This document shows, piece after piece, positions 1 through 9,228 of a DNA stretch of 64,000 nucleotides (position 1 is the stretch's first letter; each line of letters begins with the position of its first letter). The notes beneath the pieces are model-generated. The model was given only the letters and a program-made list of their open reading frames with translations. It ran no database searches and was not told where the DNA came from. A program made the position numbers and the translations under genes. The DNA is from Anaerolineae bacterium (lineage in GTDB: Bacteria; Chloroflexota; Anaerolineae; J036; Brachytrichaceae), in NCBI GenBank assembly GCA_947476335.1, contig CANJQH010000007.1, positions 1-64,000 of the forward strand. Direction: 5' to 3'.

Positions 1-31
1 GATGTCGACAACAACCCAAAAGACAATTACG

Positions 32-143
32 GTAACTACTCAGGCCCAAATCAGTATTTCCCGTGAAACACAGTATTCTCTCCCCCGAAGGGGGAGAGAA
101 TACTGTGTTTCACGTTGGAAAAATGGCTGGCCTGAGTAGTTAC
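32..143 (+). mobile_element. Element A, intact 112-bp copy
   Basis: The ends are the inverted repeats GTAACTACTCAGGCC and its complement. The core is a perfect 23-bp-arm hairpin with a CCCCC-GAA-GGGGG tip. It is flanked by the exact 8-bp direct repeat CAATTACG at 24-31 and 144-151, which is a target-site duplication. It has no coding capacity. It lies upstream of the phytoene synthase gene. Confidence 0.93.
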
Positions 144-178
144 CAATTACGTAAACGACATTCACCATTCAAATTTCT

Positions 179-1084
179 ATGCTCGACTCGCTGCGCCCCT
201 CCCGCTCCGAGCCCGCACCGTCGAACCTGCAGCACGCGTTCCGGTTGTGCGATCGCATCACGCGTGAGCACTCCAAGTCGTTCTTTTTCAGCACTGCATT
301 TCTGCCGTCGGCCAAGCGCCGCGCGATCCGCGCGTTTTACGCATTTTGCCGGCGCACTGACGACATCGTCGACGTAATGCCATTGCGCAGCGCCGAAACG
401 CTGGCGCAATGGCGCGCCGCTGCCCAGAGGCCCGCCAACGAACAGACCGACCCAGTGCTGCTGGCATGGGCCACAGTGCGCCAACAATTCGATGTGCCGC
501 AGCGCTACATCGAAGAGCTTGTCGACGGCTGTGAGATGGATCTGACCATCAACCGCTACGCGACCTGGGAGCAGCTGCGCCGCTACTGCTACTGCGTCGC
601 CAGCACCGTCGGGCTCATTTCCATGCATATCATCGGCCTGCGGCCAGACGCTTCTCGCGAGCGAGCAATGGCGCTGGCGGAGGACCTCGGCGTAGCGCTG
701 CAGCTCACGAACATCCTGCGCGACGTCGGCGAGGACATCGGCCGCGGGCGCATTTATCTGCCGCAAGAAGATCTGGCGCGCTTCCACTACTCCGACGACG
801 ACGTGCGCCACGGTGTCATCGACGGCCGCTTCAGGGCGCTCCTGCGCTTTGAAATGGATCGCGCCGATGCGCTCTACGACCGCAGCTGCAGTGGCATTCC
901 GCTGCTCAGCTCTGATGGCCGACTCGCCGTCTCCGCAGCAGCAACGCTCTACCGCGGCATCCTCGGCAAGATTCACTTGAACGACTACGACGTATACAAC
1001 CGCCGCGCCTACCTGTCACAGACCGAAAAAATGCAGCGCCTGCCAGGCATTTACCTCAACGTCATGCGCATGGGGGACGGATGA
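179..1084 (+). CDS. crtB: Phytoene synthase (squalene/phytoene synthase family)
   Basis: This 301-residue protein should condense two geranylgeranyl diphosphates to phytoene, the first committed step of C40 carotenoid synthesis. The first aspartate-rich motif is visible as RRTDDIVD near residues 58-65 and the second as LTNILRDVGEDIGRGRIYLP near residue 180. Length fits the family. The stop codon overlaps the start of the next gene in an ATGA (1081-1084), so the two carotenoid genes are translationally coupled. No Shine-Dalgarno sequence precedes the ATG. A squalene synthase role is possible, but the carotenoid neighbour and the prenyl synthase at 9.2 kb favour phytoene. Confidence 0.92.
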   Translation: MLDSLRPSRSEPAPSNLQHAFRLCDRITREHSKSFFFSTAFLPSAKRRAIRAFYAFCRRTDDIVDVMPLRSAETLAQWRAAAQRPANEQTDPVLLAWATVRQQFDVPQRYIEELVDGCEMDLTINRYATWEQLRRYCYCVASTVGLISMHIIGLRPDASRERAMALAEDLGVALQLTNILRDVGEDIGRGRIYLPQEDLARFHYSDDDVRHGVIDGRFRALLRFEMDRADALYDRSCSGIPLLSSDGRLAVSAAATLYRGILGKIHLNDYDVYNRRAYLSQTEKMQRLPGIYLNVMRMGDG

Positions 1085-2046
1085 GCGCTGCGGCAAAAAA
1101 GCTGCGGCCAGGCGTGCTGCTGTTTGGCGCATACCTCGCTGCAATGATGATCTACTGCCTTGTCCGACTGAGCGCCCGCAGCGAACTCATCATGCCGGCC
1201 ACCGCAGCAACGATCGCGTTGTGGCTGGCATGCGCCATTGTCGCAGCGCTAGAGCGCGTGCAGATGCGGCGCACTCTACTTATGCTGGCCAGCGGCTTCG
1301 GCGTCGCTCTGTGCTTCGAATACCTCGGCAGCAGCCACGGCCTCATCTTCGGCGACTACGACTACACCGACCTGCTCGGTCCGCGCATGCTCGGCGATGT
1401 GCCGGTGCTGATCCCAGCCGCGTGGTTCATGATGCTTTACCCATGCTGGGAGATCGCCGCCGTGCTGACACAGCAGATCACCGCCCACAGGCGCACTGCG
1501 CGCATCGTTATCGCTGCCGCGGCGATGACCGCATGGGATCTCAGCCTTGATCCGCGCATGGTCGCCGATGGCGCCTGGATCTGGCCGCATGGCGGCGCGT
1601 ACTTCGGCGTGCCACTCAGCAATTTCGTCGGCTGGTTCGTCACTGCGGCAACGATATTTATCGTGTGGACGCAGATCGACCGACGCGCATCGGCCCACTC
1701 AGGTGGACGGCTCAACCTGCCAATCGCGCTGTACGTCACAACATGGCTGGGCGAAGCAGGCGCCAATGCCATGTTCTGGAGCGGCGCACAGGTCGGCCTG
1801 ATCGTCTTCACCGGAATGGGGCTGTTCGCCGCACCAGCGCTGTGGCTATGCGGCGGCTACGACCTGCTGCGACGCACTGTCAGTGGCAGAGCCGATGCGG
1901 GTGCGCTGCTCGAACGCATCGGCCCATTTGCGCGCTTCAGCCCGCTGAAACCCCGTTCGATTGCCATCGACGTGCCGCAGAACCAGATACGAGCCGCCGC
2001 CGCGACGACCGTTGAACATAACAGCCAGATGCACGCTGGCGAATAG
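1081..2046 (+). CDS. Carotenoid biosynthesis membrane protein, CruF/DUF422 family
   Basis: This 321-residue polytopic membrane protein has about seven to eight hydrophobic segments. The stretch around residues 80-120 (EYLGSSHG, FGDYDY, LGDVPVLIPAAWFMM) is typical of the Caroten_synth family, whose studied members are CruF-type 1',2'-hydratases of carotenoid end groups. It starts inside the stop codon of the phytoene synthase gene. The last codons and the stop (GAATAG, 2041-2046) lie in the truncated element A copy that follows, so the native C terminus has probably been replaced by repeat sequence. The exact reaction cannot be told from sequence. Confidence 0.85.
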   Translation: MSAAAKKLRPGVLLFGAYLAAMMIYCLVRLSARSELIMPATAATIALWLACAIVAALERVQMRRTLLMLASGFGVALCFEYLGSSHGLIFGDYDYTDLLGPRMLGDVPVLIPAAWFMMLYPCWEIAAVLTQQITAHRRTARIVIAAAAMTAWDLSLDPRMVADGAWIWPHGGAYFGVPLSNFVGWFVTAATIFIVWTQIDRRASAHSGGRLNLPIALYVTTWLGEAGANAMFWSGAQVGLIVFTGMGLFAAPALWLCGGYDLLRRTVSGRADAGALLERIGPFARFSPLKPRSIAIDVPQNQIRAAAATTVEHNSQMHAGE

Positions 2047-2086
2047 TGTGTTTCGCGTTGGAAAAATGGCTGGCCCGAGTAGTTAC
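2041..2086 (+). repeat. Element A, right-half fragment
   Basis: This is the right half of element A, from the hairpin arm GAATAGTGTGTTTCG through GGAAAAATGGCTGG to the terminal repeat with one mismatch (CCCGAGTAGTTAC). The left half is missing. The fragment supplies the stop codon of the preceding carotenoid gene. Confidence 0.85.
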
Positions 2087-2191
2087 GCCGGATCCATATA
2101 CGCCCGGTTCTTATCGATTTTCGCCGTTATGGCAAGTGTAAACGTCGAGTAGTCGTCTGCCAGCCGACAGCTTCCCGGCAAAGCTGCGCCC

Positions 2192-2197
2192 TATAAT
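2192..2197 (+). promoter_or_regulatory. TATAAT, likely -10 element
   Basis: A perfect TATAAT lies 14 bases before the ATG at 2212. No convincing -35 is seen and there is no Shine-Dalgarno sequence, so the transcript would be leaderless or nearly so. Confidence 0.5.
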
Positions 2198-2211
2198 TCA
2201 CTTTCCCCAAC

Positions 2212-3813
2212 ATGGCTGACACTCCGATTCGTGATCGTATTCAGGCGACCAAATTTCCAGCGCAGAAAAAGCGCCGCCAGATGCTGCCTGCGCTCGTGAC
2301 TGCGCTATTTGCATGCCTGATGGCGACATTGATCGCCGGTTCCGGCCTGCTCGGTGCGCGTGACGGCCAGCGCGAACTGGCAGTGCGGCGCACAGCGACG
2401 ATCGAGTCGCTGATCAGCCAGCGCTTCAACAACGGGCTGCGCCTGCTCAACGAGGGAAATTACGCACTCGCACAAGCCAATCTGGAAGAAGTGCTGCGTT
2501 ACCAGCAGGGTAACCATGGTGCGCGCGACCTGCTGGCCACGGCCATCGCCGGCCAGGTCCCCACCGCCACCCCGCTGCCAAAGCCGACGGCGACGGCTGT
2601 GGTCATCGACAAAGCAGCGCTTCTGAAGCAGGCCCGCGCCGCGGCCAATACCCAGGACTGGGACGCCACCATCGCGCTCACTGATCAGTTGATAGCGGTC
2701 GATAACAAATTTCAGTTCGACACCGTCGCCGATTTGCGCTACGAGGCATTCGTACAGCGCGGATTGGCGGAAATCAACAACGGCGCCGCCGCCGATCTGG
2801 AATCCGGCATTTTTGACCTGGACCAGGCCGCCGCCATTCGCGCCCTGCCCGCCAACGCAGCCGGCGCACACGCCGTCGCCGTGCGCTATCAAACTGCGGT
2901 GCAATACATCGGCGCAGACTGGGATGCGGCCATTCGTCTATTGAAGGAAATTCCCGGCGGCTACCGCGACGTCGCCGCGCAGCTGCGCAACGCCTACATC
3001 GCCGCAGCCGAATCGTATGCCAACGCTGGCAACTGGTGCGAAGCCAAGCGCCGCTACGACGAGGCTGGCAAGGCACTTTCCATACAGTCACTGGAGCAAA
3101 AAGCCAGCGACGCAGCCAGCCGCTGCACCGCCAGCGGCGGCGCGCTTAGCGAATTTACCGTCCTGCCGGCCATGGGCGTCTCCGGCAACATCTCTTTCCG
3201 CGCAACCGACGCCGCCGGCTTCTATCAGAACTATGCGTATGACGCCGCACGCGCCGGTGTGTTCACACAGAGCCTCGGCTTCAGCGGCGCCGGCATCTAT
3301 TCCCCTGACGGTTCCCGCTACGTACTGAGCGAAAGTGGACAGATCATCGTGCACGGCGCCGGCCAATCCGCCATCGTCGCCGCCGGAATCGATCCGCAGT
3401 GGGGTCCGGGCGGGATTATCGCGTTCCAAGGCTGCACAGACGGCATCTGCGGCATCCACCTTGTCAACCCTGACGTGCCCAACAGCCTGCGACGCATTAC
3501 CTCATCCAGCGGCGACATCGGATACCGCTGGTCACCAGCCGGCGATCAACTGGCGTTCACCGCCAATCACACCGGCGCATGGGAGATTTTCGCTATCAGC
3601 ATTGCCGGCGACATCCGCCCGCTGACAACGCTGGGTTCGGCCAGCGGCGCACCCAGCTGGTCGCCAAATGGCGCACAGATTGCCTTCATCTCCAACCGCG
3701 ACGGCGGCTTCGGGCTGTTCGCCATGAACGCCGACGGCAGTGGACTGCAGAAGCTGGTCGATTTTGGAGCAGCCAATGCAGACTGGCAGGGCGCCACTGT
3801 ATGGGTGCCTTGA
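2212..3813 (+). CDS. Membrane-anchored TPR-like protein with TolB-type (PD40) propeller repeats
   Basis: The protein has 533 residues. A membrane segment near residues 28-48 anchors it. The middle (about 70-310) is alanine-rich and helical with TPR-like spacing, interrupted near residue 120 by a proline/threonine linker. The last 200 residues contain WD40-like TolB repeats, seen as YRWSPAGDQLAF and PSWSPNGAQIAF followed by SNRDGGFGLFAMNADGSG. Such proteins are usually extracytoplasmic scaffolds; no enzyme motif is visible. A TATAAT lies just upstream of the start. The gene stands alone, followed by an element A fragment. Confidence 0.75.
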   Translation: MADTPIRDRIQATKFPAQKKRRQMLPALVTALFACLMATLIAGSGLLGARDGQRELAVRRTATIESLISQRFNNGLRLLNEGNYALAQANLEEVLRYQQGNHGARDLLATAIAGQVPTATPLPKPTATAVVIDKAALLKQARAAANTQDWDATIALTDQLIAVDNKFQFDTVADLRYEAFVQRGLAEINNGAAADLESGIFDLDQAAAIRALPANAAGAHAVAVRYQTAVQYIGADWDAAIRLLKEIPGGYRDVAAQLRNAYIAAAESYANAGNWCEAKRRYDEAGKALSIQSLEQKASDAASRCTASGGALSEFTVLPAMGVSGNISFRATDAAGFYQNYAYDAARAGVFTQSLGFSGAGIYSPDGSRYVLSESGQIIVHGAGQSAIVAAGIDPQWGPGGIIAFQGCTDGICGIHLVNPDVPNSLRRITSSSGDIGYRWSPAGDQLAFTANHTGAWEIFAISIAGDIRPLTTLGSASGAPSWSPNGAQIAFISNRDGGFGLFAMNADGSGLQKLVDFGAANADWQGATVWVP

Positions 3814-3845
3814 AGAAGAGGGGAATAGTAGATACGTAGATAAAC

Positions 3846-3932
3846 GTAACTGCTCAGGCCAGCCATTTTTCCAACGCGAAACACGCGATTCCTTCCCCAG
3901 AAGGGGAAGGGATCGCGTGTTTCGCGGGAAAC
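3846..3932 (-). repeat. Element A, copy truncated on one side
   Basis: It is read as GTAACTGCTCAGGCC, CAGCCATTTTTCCAACG, then the full hairpin in a variant form (CGAAACACGCGATTCCTTCCCC with nearly matching right arm), ending at GCGGGAAAC. The other terminal repeat is lost and no target duplication can be found. Confidence 0.85.
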
Positions 3933-3939
3933 CGTCCAT

Positions 3940-3982
3940 CTACCAACCCTCTACCAACCCTCTACCAACCCTCTGCCAACCA
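3940..3982. repeat. Short tandem repeat, 11-bp unit
   Basis: CTACCAACCCT is repeated three times, followed by a diverged fourth unit (CTGCCAACCAT). It lies directly after the broken edge of the element A fragment. Confidence 0.8.
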
Positions 3983-4006
3983 TCCACTATCTACTTGCTT
4001 CTCCGA

Positions 4007-5143
4007 CTACCTCTTCTCCAGATACAGCCGCAGCGCCGCCTGGTTTGTCATTTCGAGATACTCGACGCGGATCGTGTGCATACCGGGCGTGAGGGCGACA
4101 TCAGATACGAATGTGCGATACGACTGTTCGCGCCATTCATTCAGCACAGGCACGTCATCCACAAAGACGCGTATACCATCATCAACCTGAGCGACCACGC
4201 GGTAGTTTCCACCGACATATTCGCGCGTCTGAACGAAGCGAGCGCTCCAGTTGTCCTTCTGCACACTTGAAGCCGGTGAACCATAGCCCCAGTTGAAATT
4301 CAGCTCACGGGCACGGGCAACGCGCACAGGCGAACCGCTCAAGTCCATATTATTGAAGTAATCGGCGCTCCAGTCGGTGCTCGGCGGGGGCGGATTGCCG
4401 CTGGTCGGCGCATCACCGACCTTGTAGTAATTGAACTTCACAACCGAGACGCCAGTCTTTTCCACGTAGTCGATACGCACTTGGCGCGTACCGGCACCGA
4501 CCTCGACGTCGATTGCCTTGGCCGACTCTCCTTCAAAGCCGAACTGATCCAGCACCAAATTCCCATCGACATAAAGCCGAAAGCCGTCATCGGCCTGCAC
4601 ACCAAAGCGATATACGCCAGCGGCAAAGGCGACATTGCGCGTCCAACGCGCCGAAAAATTGTCGGCGAACACGCGCGCAGGGTCCGGCGACCCGAAACCC
4701 CAGTTGAAATTCACGGCAGCGTCGGTGCGGCTAAGCGCCGGCGTGCCCGACTGATTCGTATTGTTCCAGAATTCGGCCGACCATGGTCCAGCGGCGGCAG
4801 GCGGAGGTGCGCCATGTGCGCCCGGCCCCCCCGACGATGGTGGAGGAGGTGGCGGCGGTGCAACAATCGTCGGAATGCACAGGCGCTGACCGATATAAAT
4901 CGTAGTTGTGCGCAGACCATTGGCGCGCCGCAGCGCCATGACATCTGTACGATAGCGAATCGCCAGCTCACCGAGCTGATCTCCGTTGCGCGCCACATAC
5001 CAGCGGCACACAGTCGCTGCGGGCGGGGCCGCGGAAACAGCACCCGGCGCAGTGGCGATTGTCATCGCCAGCACACCCGTAACCACTGCGGTTGCGAAGC
5101 GCTGCATGCGCCTGCCGTTTGATCCACTCACTTGTGTTGTCAT
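4007..5143 (-). CDS. Exported LysM protein with two PA14-like domains
   Basis: This 378-residue protein has a signal peptide (TAVVTGVLAMTIATAPGAVSA), one LysM domain near residues 45-90 (WYVARNGDQLGELAIRYRTDVMAL, then IYIGQRLCIP), a proline-rich linker near 94-118, and two tandem PA14-like beta domains. The PA14 pair is recognisable from the repeated NFNWGFGSPDP and NFNWGYGSPAS and from VQADDGFRLYVDGNLVLDQF and AQVDDGIRVFVDDVPVLNEW. LysM suggests attachment to a cell-wall glycan, and PA14 domains bind carbohydrate. It is probably a surface carbohydrate-binding protein. No catalytic domain is present. Confidence 0.85.
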   Translation of the reverse strand: MTTQVSGSNGRRMQRFATAVVTGVLAMTIATAPGAVSAAPPAATVCRWYVARNGDQLGELAIRYRTDVMALRRANGLRTTTIYIGQRLCIPTIVAPPPPPPPSSGGPGAHGAPPPAAAGPWSAEFWNNTNQSGTPALSRTDAAVNFNWGFGSPDPARVFADNFSARWTRNVAFAAGVYRFGVQADDGFRLYVDGNLVLDQFGFEGESAKAIDVEVGAGTRQVRIDYVEKTGVSVVKFNYYKVGDAPTSGNPPPPSTDWSADYFNNMDLSGSPVRVARARELNFNWGYGSPASSVQKDNWSARFVQTREYVGGNYRVVAQVDDGIRVFVDDVPVLNEWREQSYRTFVSDVALTPGMHTIRVEYLEMTNQAALRLYLEKR

Positions 5144-5537
5144 CGTGTACCTCTTGGATTGCCGAACTCCGCAGGAATTCTAGCAGCGACAGATACTTAG
5201 AGATAACAGGCAAAAGATTGAGAAAACGCTCTGTTTTACAAATAGATGCTTGTGCACGGAGCAACACGGACCGTTTTATGCAGAGGAGTGAAGAAGCCGC
5301 GGCGGCACCACGACGGACGACCCCACGCACGAACCCCGTGCTGAGCGCCGAAGGCCCGACGCTGCCCCAGCCCGGACCCTCGGTCCATGCGACAGCCGCC
5401 GACGCCCGACGCAGAGACAATTTCTGGGCGATATAATTCATGCGTCCCAGCTCCAGCGAATTCGACATGCGCAGTGGAAATATCCCGCCGTGTGTGTACG
5501 TCGCTGGTCCGTGTGAGTCTAAAGAGAGGTAACTCGA
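5144..5537. other. 394-bp intergenic region, divergent promoter zone
   Basis: No gene is evident. The region separates two divergent exported-protein genes. It holds a TATAAT hexamer at 5432-5437 about 100 bases before the plus-strand start, and a GC-rich stretch (5290-5410) with no clear coding frame. Confidence 0.5.
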
Positions 5538-7430
5538 ATGCATTTCCTAAACCGTGCCGCTGCGATCGCCGCTGCGAGCACTCTCCTACTGACAGCCTGC
5601 GGCGCAGTGCCAGCAAACGTACCGACTGCGACGGCGGTTCAGGCCACGCCGACGGCCGGCGACATTATGCCGACGGCCACAGCCGCACCGGCCACGCCTG
5701 ATGCCACAGCTGCTGCTGCCGCTGCTGCCGCTGCTGCAGCCGTCAGCGTCAGCGACGCACCACGCCCATATGCGAAGTTGTCACCCGCCGAACGCGGCAA
5801 CATCGCCACACAACCCCCGGCGCTGTCCATCGACGTGACGAAGAAATATATCGCCACGATCTCAACTGCCAAGGGAAACATCGTCGTCGAACTCGATCCG
5901 TCCGCCGCACCAAATACGGTGAACAACTTCGTGTATCTGGCGAACAACGGCTTCTATGACGGGCTGATCTTTCACCGCGTCGAGCCCGGCTTCGTCATTC
6001 AGGGCGGCGACCCGGCCGGCAACGGCGCAGGCGGCCCCGGTTATGACGTTCCGCCTGAAATCAAGCTGAAGCACATCGATGGCGCCATCGCCATGGCGCG
6101 CACCGGCGGCCCGCCCGAGACCACGCCCAACAGCGGCAGCCAGTTCTATATCACGCTCGGCGCGCAGCCCAACCTCGACAACAATTACACTTCCTTCGGC
6201 CACACGCTTTCGGGCATGGACGTGGCCAAGCAGATCGCCATCGGCGACAAAATCGAACGCATCGACGTCGTCACTGCGGATGGATCCGCCGTGGCCACAG
6301 CACCGCTGCTGCCGACCGCGCCGCCACCGCCGACGCCCGCTCCCGTCATCGCCAGCTGCAACGCGGTGCAGACCAATGTCACCGCAGATGACCATGTGCG
6401 CGGCAACCCGAAGGCGGCCACCACCATCATCGAATACGCCGACCTGCAGTGCCCCTCGTGCGCTGCGCTCAACCCGAGCATCAACACGATCTATCAGGCA
6501 GTCAGTGACACCGTGCGCTTCGTCTACCGGCATTTCCCGCTGGTCACCGTGCACGACAAGGCATTCACCGCCGCACTCGGCGCCGAAGCCGCGCAGAAAC
6601 AAGGCAAGTTCCAGGAGTTCGTCGACGCACTCTATGAGCGCCAGTCGGTCTGGGCGACGCTGCCGGCCGAAAATTTCACGGACACGCTCAAAGCGCTGGC
6701 AGGCGAGCTGTCCATGAATTCGGATCAGTTCATCACCGACCTGTCCAGCCCGGAAACAGCCGCACGTGTGCAGCACGATATAGACAGCGGCAACACGATG
6801 CAGGTCGCCAGCACGCCGTCGCTGTACGTCGACGGACAGCCTCTGACGCCCGCCGCGCTCGCCGACACAGCCGTGATCACCGAACTGCACGCCTACGCAA
6901 AACAGCGCCAGGATGCACTCGGCGCAGACGCCGCACGCAACGATGTCAGTTTCAAAAATCCTGAGACGGTCACCGAGAAGAACAGCCTCTACGTGCTCAC
7001 CGTCAAGACCTCCAAGGGCGACATCGAAATGACCATCGACACGGCACTGGCGCCGCTCAACGCCAACGCCGTAGTATTCCTGGCGCAGAAGGGTTATTAC
7101 GACAACTCACCCGTCATCGCAAATACAGCCGAAGTCAGCGCCGTAATCTTCAGCAGCACGCAGGCACAGGGCAACCCCGGCTTCGACTGCTCCAGTGAAG
7201 GCCAAAAGAGCGACTTCTCGAAGCCTGGAACGATCGCGCTGAATCCGCTCGGCGCAGCTCGCAATACGACCGAACTGGTGATCATGTACGGAGCCGGCGA
7301 ACGCTTCAACGGGCAGCTCACGGCTGTCGGCCGCATCACGGCCGGCCTCGAGATCGCCCAGTCGCTGCAGGCGGCCACCAAAGATCAAAAAGCTGACCGC
7401 ATCATCTCGGTGACGGTCCGCAAAGTCTGA
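5538..7430 (+). CDS. Lipoprotein with cyclophilin, DsbA-like and second cyclophilin-like domains
   Basis: The protein has 630 residues. A lipobox (LLLTAC) ends the signal peptide, so it is anchored outside the membrane. An alanine-rich linker precedes a full cyclophilin-type peptidyl-prolyl isomerase domain at about 105-245 (FHRVEPGFVIQGGDP, NSGSQFYITLG). A thioredoxin-fold DsbA-like domain follows at about 275-455, with C305-P-S-C308 and the cis-proline region STPSLYVDG. The C-terminal third is a diverged cyclophilin-like domain lacking the FHR and SQF catalytic motifs. The start is supported by AGAGAGG upstream. It probably combines disulfide exchange with prolyl isomerisation on exported proteins. 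Confidence 0.85.
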   Translation: MHFLNRAAAIAAASTLLLTACGAVPANVPTATAVQATPTAGDIMPTATAAPATPDATAAAAAAAAAAAVSVSDAPRPYAKLSPAERGNIATQPPALSIDVTKKYIATISTAKGNIVVELDPSAAPNTVNNFVYLANNGFYDGLIFHRVEPGFVIQGGDPAGNGAGGPGYDVPPEIKLKHIDGAIAMARTGGPPETTPNSGSQFYITLGAQPNLDNNYTSFGHTLSGMDVAKQIAIGDKIERIDVVTADGSAVATAPLLPTAPPPPTPAPVIASCNAVQTNVTADDHVRGNPKAATTIIEYADLQCPSCAALNPSINTIYQAVSDTVRFVYRHFPLVTVHDKAFTAALGAEAAQKQGKFQEFVDALYERQSVWATLPAENFTDTLKALAGELSMNSDQFITDLSSPETAARVQHDIDSGNTMQVASTPSLYVDGQPLTPAALADTAVITELHAYAKQRQDALGADAARNDVSFKNPETVTEKNSLYVLTVKTSKGDIEMTIDTALAPLNANAVVFLAQKGYYDNSPVIANTAEVSAVIFSSTQAQGNPGFDCSSEGQKSDFSKPGTIALNPLGAARNTTELVIMYGAGERFNGQLTAVGRITAGLEIAQSLQAATKDQKADRIISVTVRKV

Positions 7431-7442
7431 CGCGCACTGCGC

Positions 7443-7835
7443 ATGTTTACACACGTCCTCCATCCGCGCTTCAGCGACATCGACGTCTACGGCCACGTGA
7501 ACAACGCGGTCTATCTGACGTATTTCGAAGAAGCGCGGGTGGCGTTCGGCAATATAGCCGGCCTGCGGCGGCTGTATTCGCGCACCTGCAGCACCATCGT
7601 CGCGCACGCCGAGGTCGACTACAAGGCACCGGCATTCCTCGGGGATGAGCTGCACATCGATGTCGCGACCGGCACGGTCGGTCGCAGTTCTTTCGAATAT
7701 CAGTACGAAGTGCGCCGGCCGGCGAGTGGCACCCGCATCGCCATCGGCCGCACCGTGCAGGTCTGCTTCAACTTCGAGCTCGGCGCCGTCGTGCGTGTGC
7801 CCGAAGAATGGCGCAGTCTGCTGACCAGTTCATAA
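7443..7835 (+). CDS. Acyl-CoA thioesterase, hotdog fold (YbgC/FadM type)
   Basis: This 130-residue protein begins with HPRFSDIDVYGHVNNAVYLTYFEEAR, the classic N-terminal signature of 4-hydroxybenzoyl-CoA-thioesterase-like enzymes, including the catalytic aspartate (SDIDVYGH) and the HVNN turn. Length is normal. It starts 12 bases after the preceding lipoprotein gene and may be cotranscribed with it. The acyl-CoA substrate cannot be predicted. Confidence 0.82.
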   Translation: MFTHVLHPRFSDIDVYGHVNNAVYLTYFEEARVAFGNIAGLRRLYSRTCSTIVAHAEVDYKAPAFLGDELHIDVATGTVGRSSFEYQYEVRRPASGTRIAIGRTVQVCFNFELGAVVRVPEEWRSLLTSS

Positions 7836-7877
7836 CTTCACGTGACGTGCCACCTTGCGGCATTTCATCTGTAGATG

Positions 7878-7931
7878 CCCCAAATTGCACCTTTCTCCTT
7901 CTCCAAAAAGAAGCAATAGTGCAATTCGGGG
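7878..7931. promoter_or_regulatory. Inverted repeat upstream of carA
   Basis: CCCCAAATTGCAC (7878-7890) pairs with GTGCAATTCGGGG (7919-7931) with one mismatch, giving a 13-bp stem around a 28-base pyrimidine/purine-rich loop, 43 bases before the carA start. It may be a terminator for the thioesterase gene or a leader structure for carA. Confidence 0.5.
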
Positions 7932-7974
7932 AGATGACAAGCGCAAGGTAATCAATCACGTTCTCTTCCACACT

Positions 7975-9129
<1,155 letters not shown>

Positions 9130-9131
9130 TC

Positions 9132-9173
9132 GCTCTCCCCTTCGAGCTCTCCCCTTCGAGCTCTCCCCTTCGA
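9132..9173. repeat. Three tandem 14-bp units downstream of carA
   Basis: GCTCTCCCCTTCGA is present three times in a row, then GGAAGAGATCAGGCCATTCGGGGAG, so the units can pair with the downstream GGGGAG. It may act as a terminator-like region between carA and the prenyl synthase gene. Confidence 0.75.
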
Positions 9174-9228
9174 GGAAGAGATCAGGCCATTCGGGGAGTA
9201 ATCAACGGATAAAACGCAGCTTAACTTT

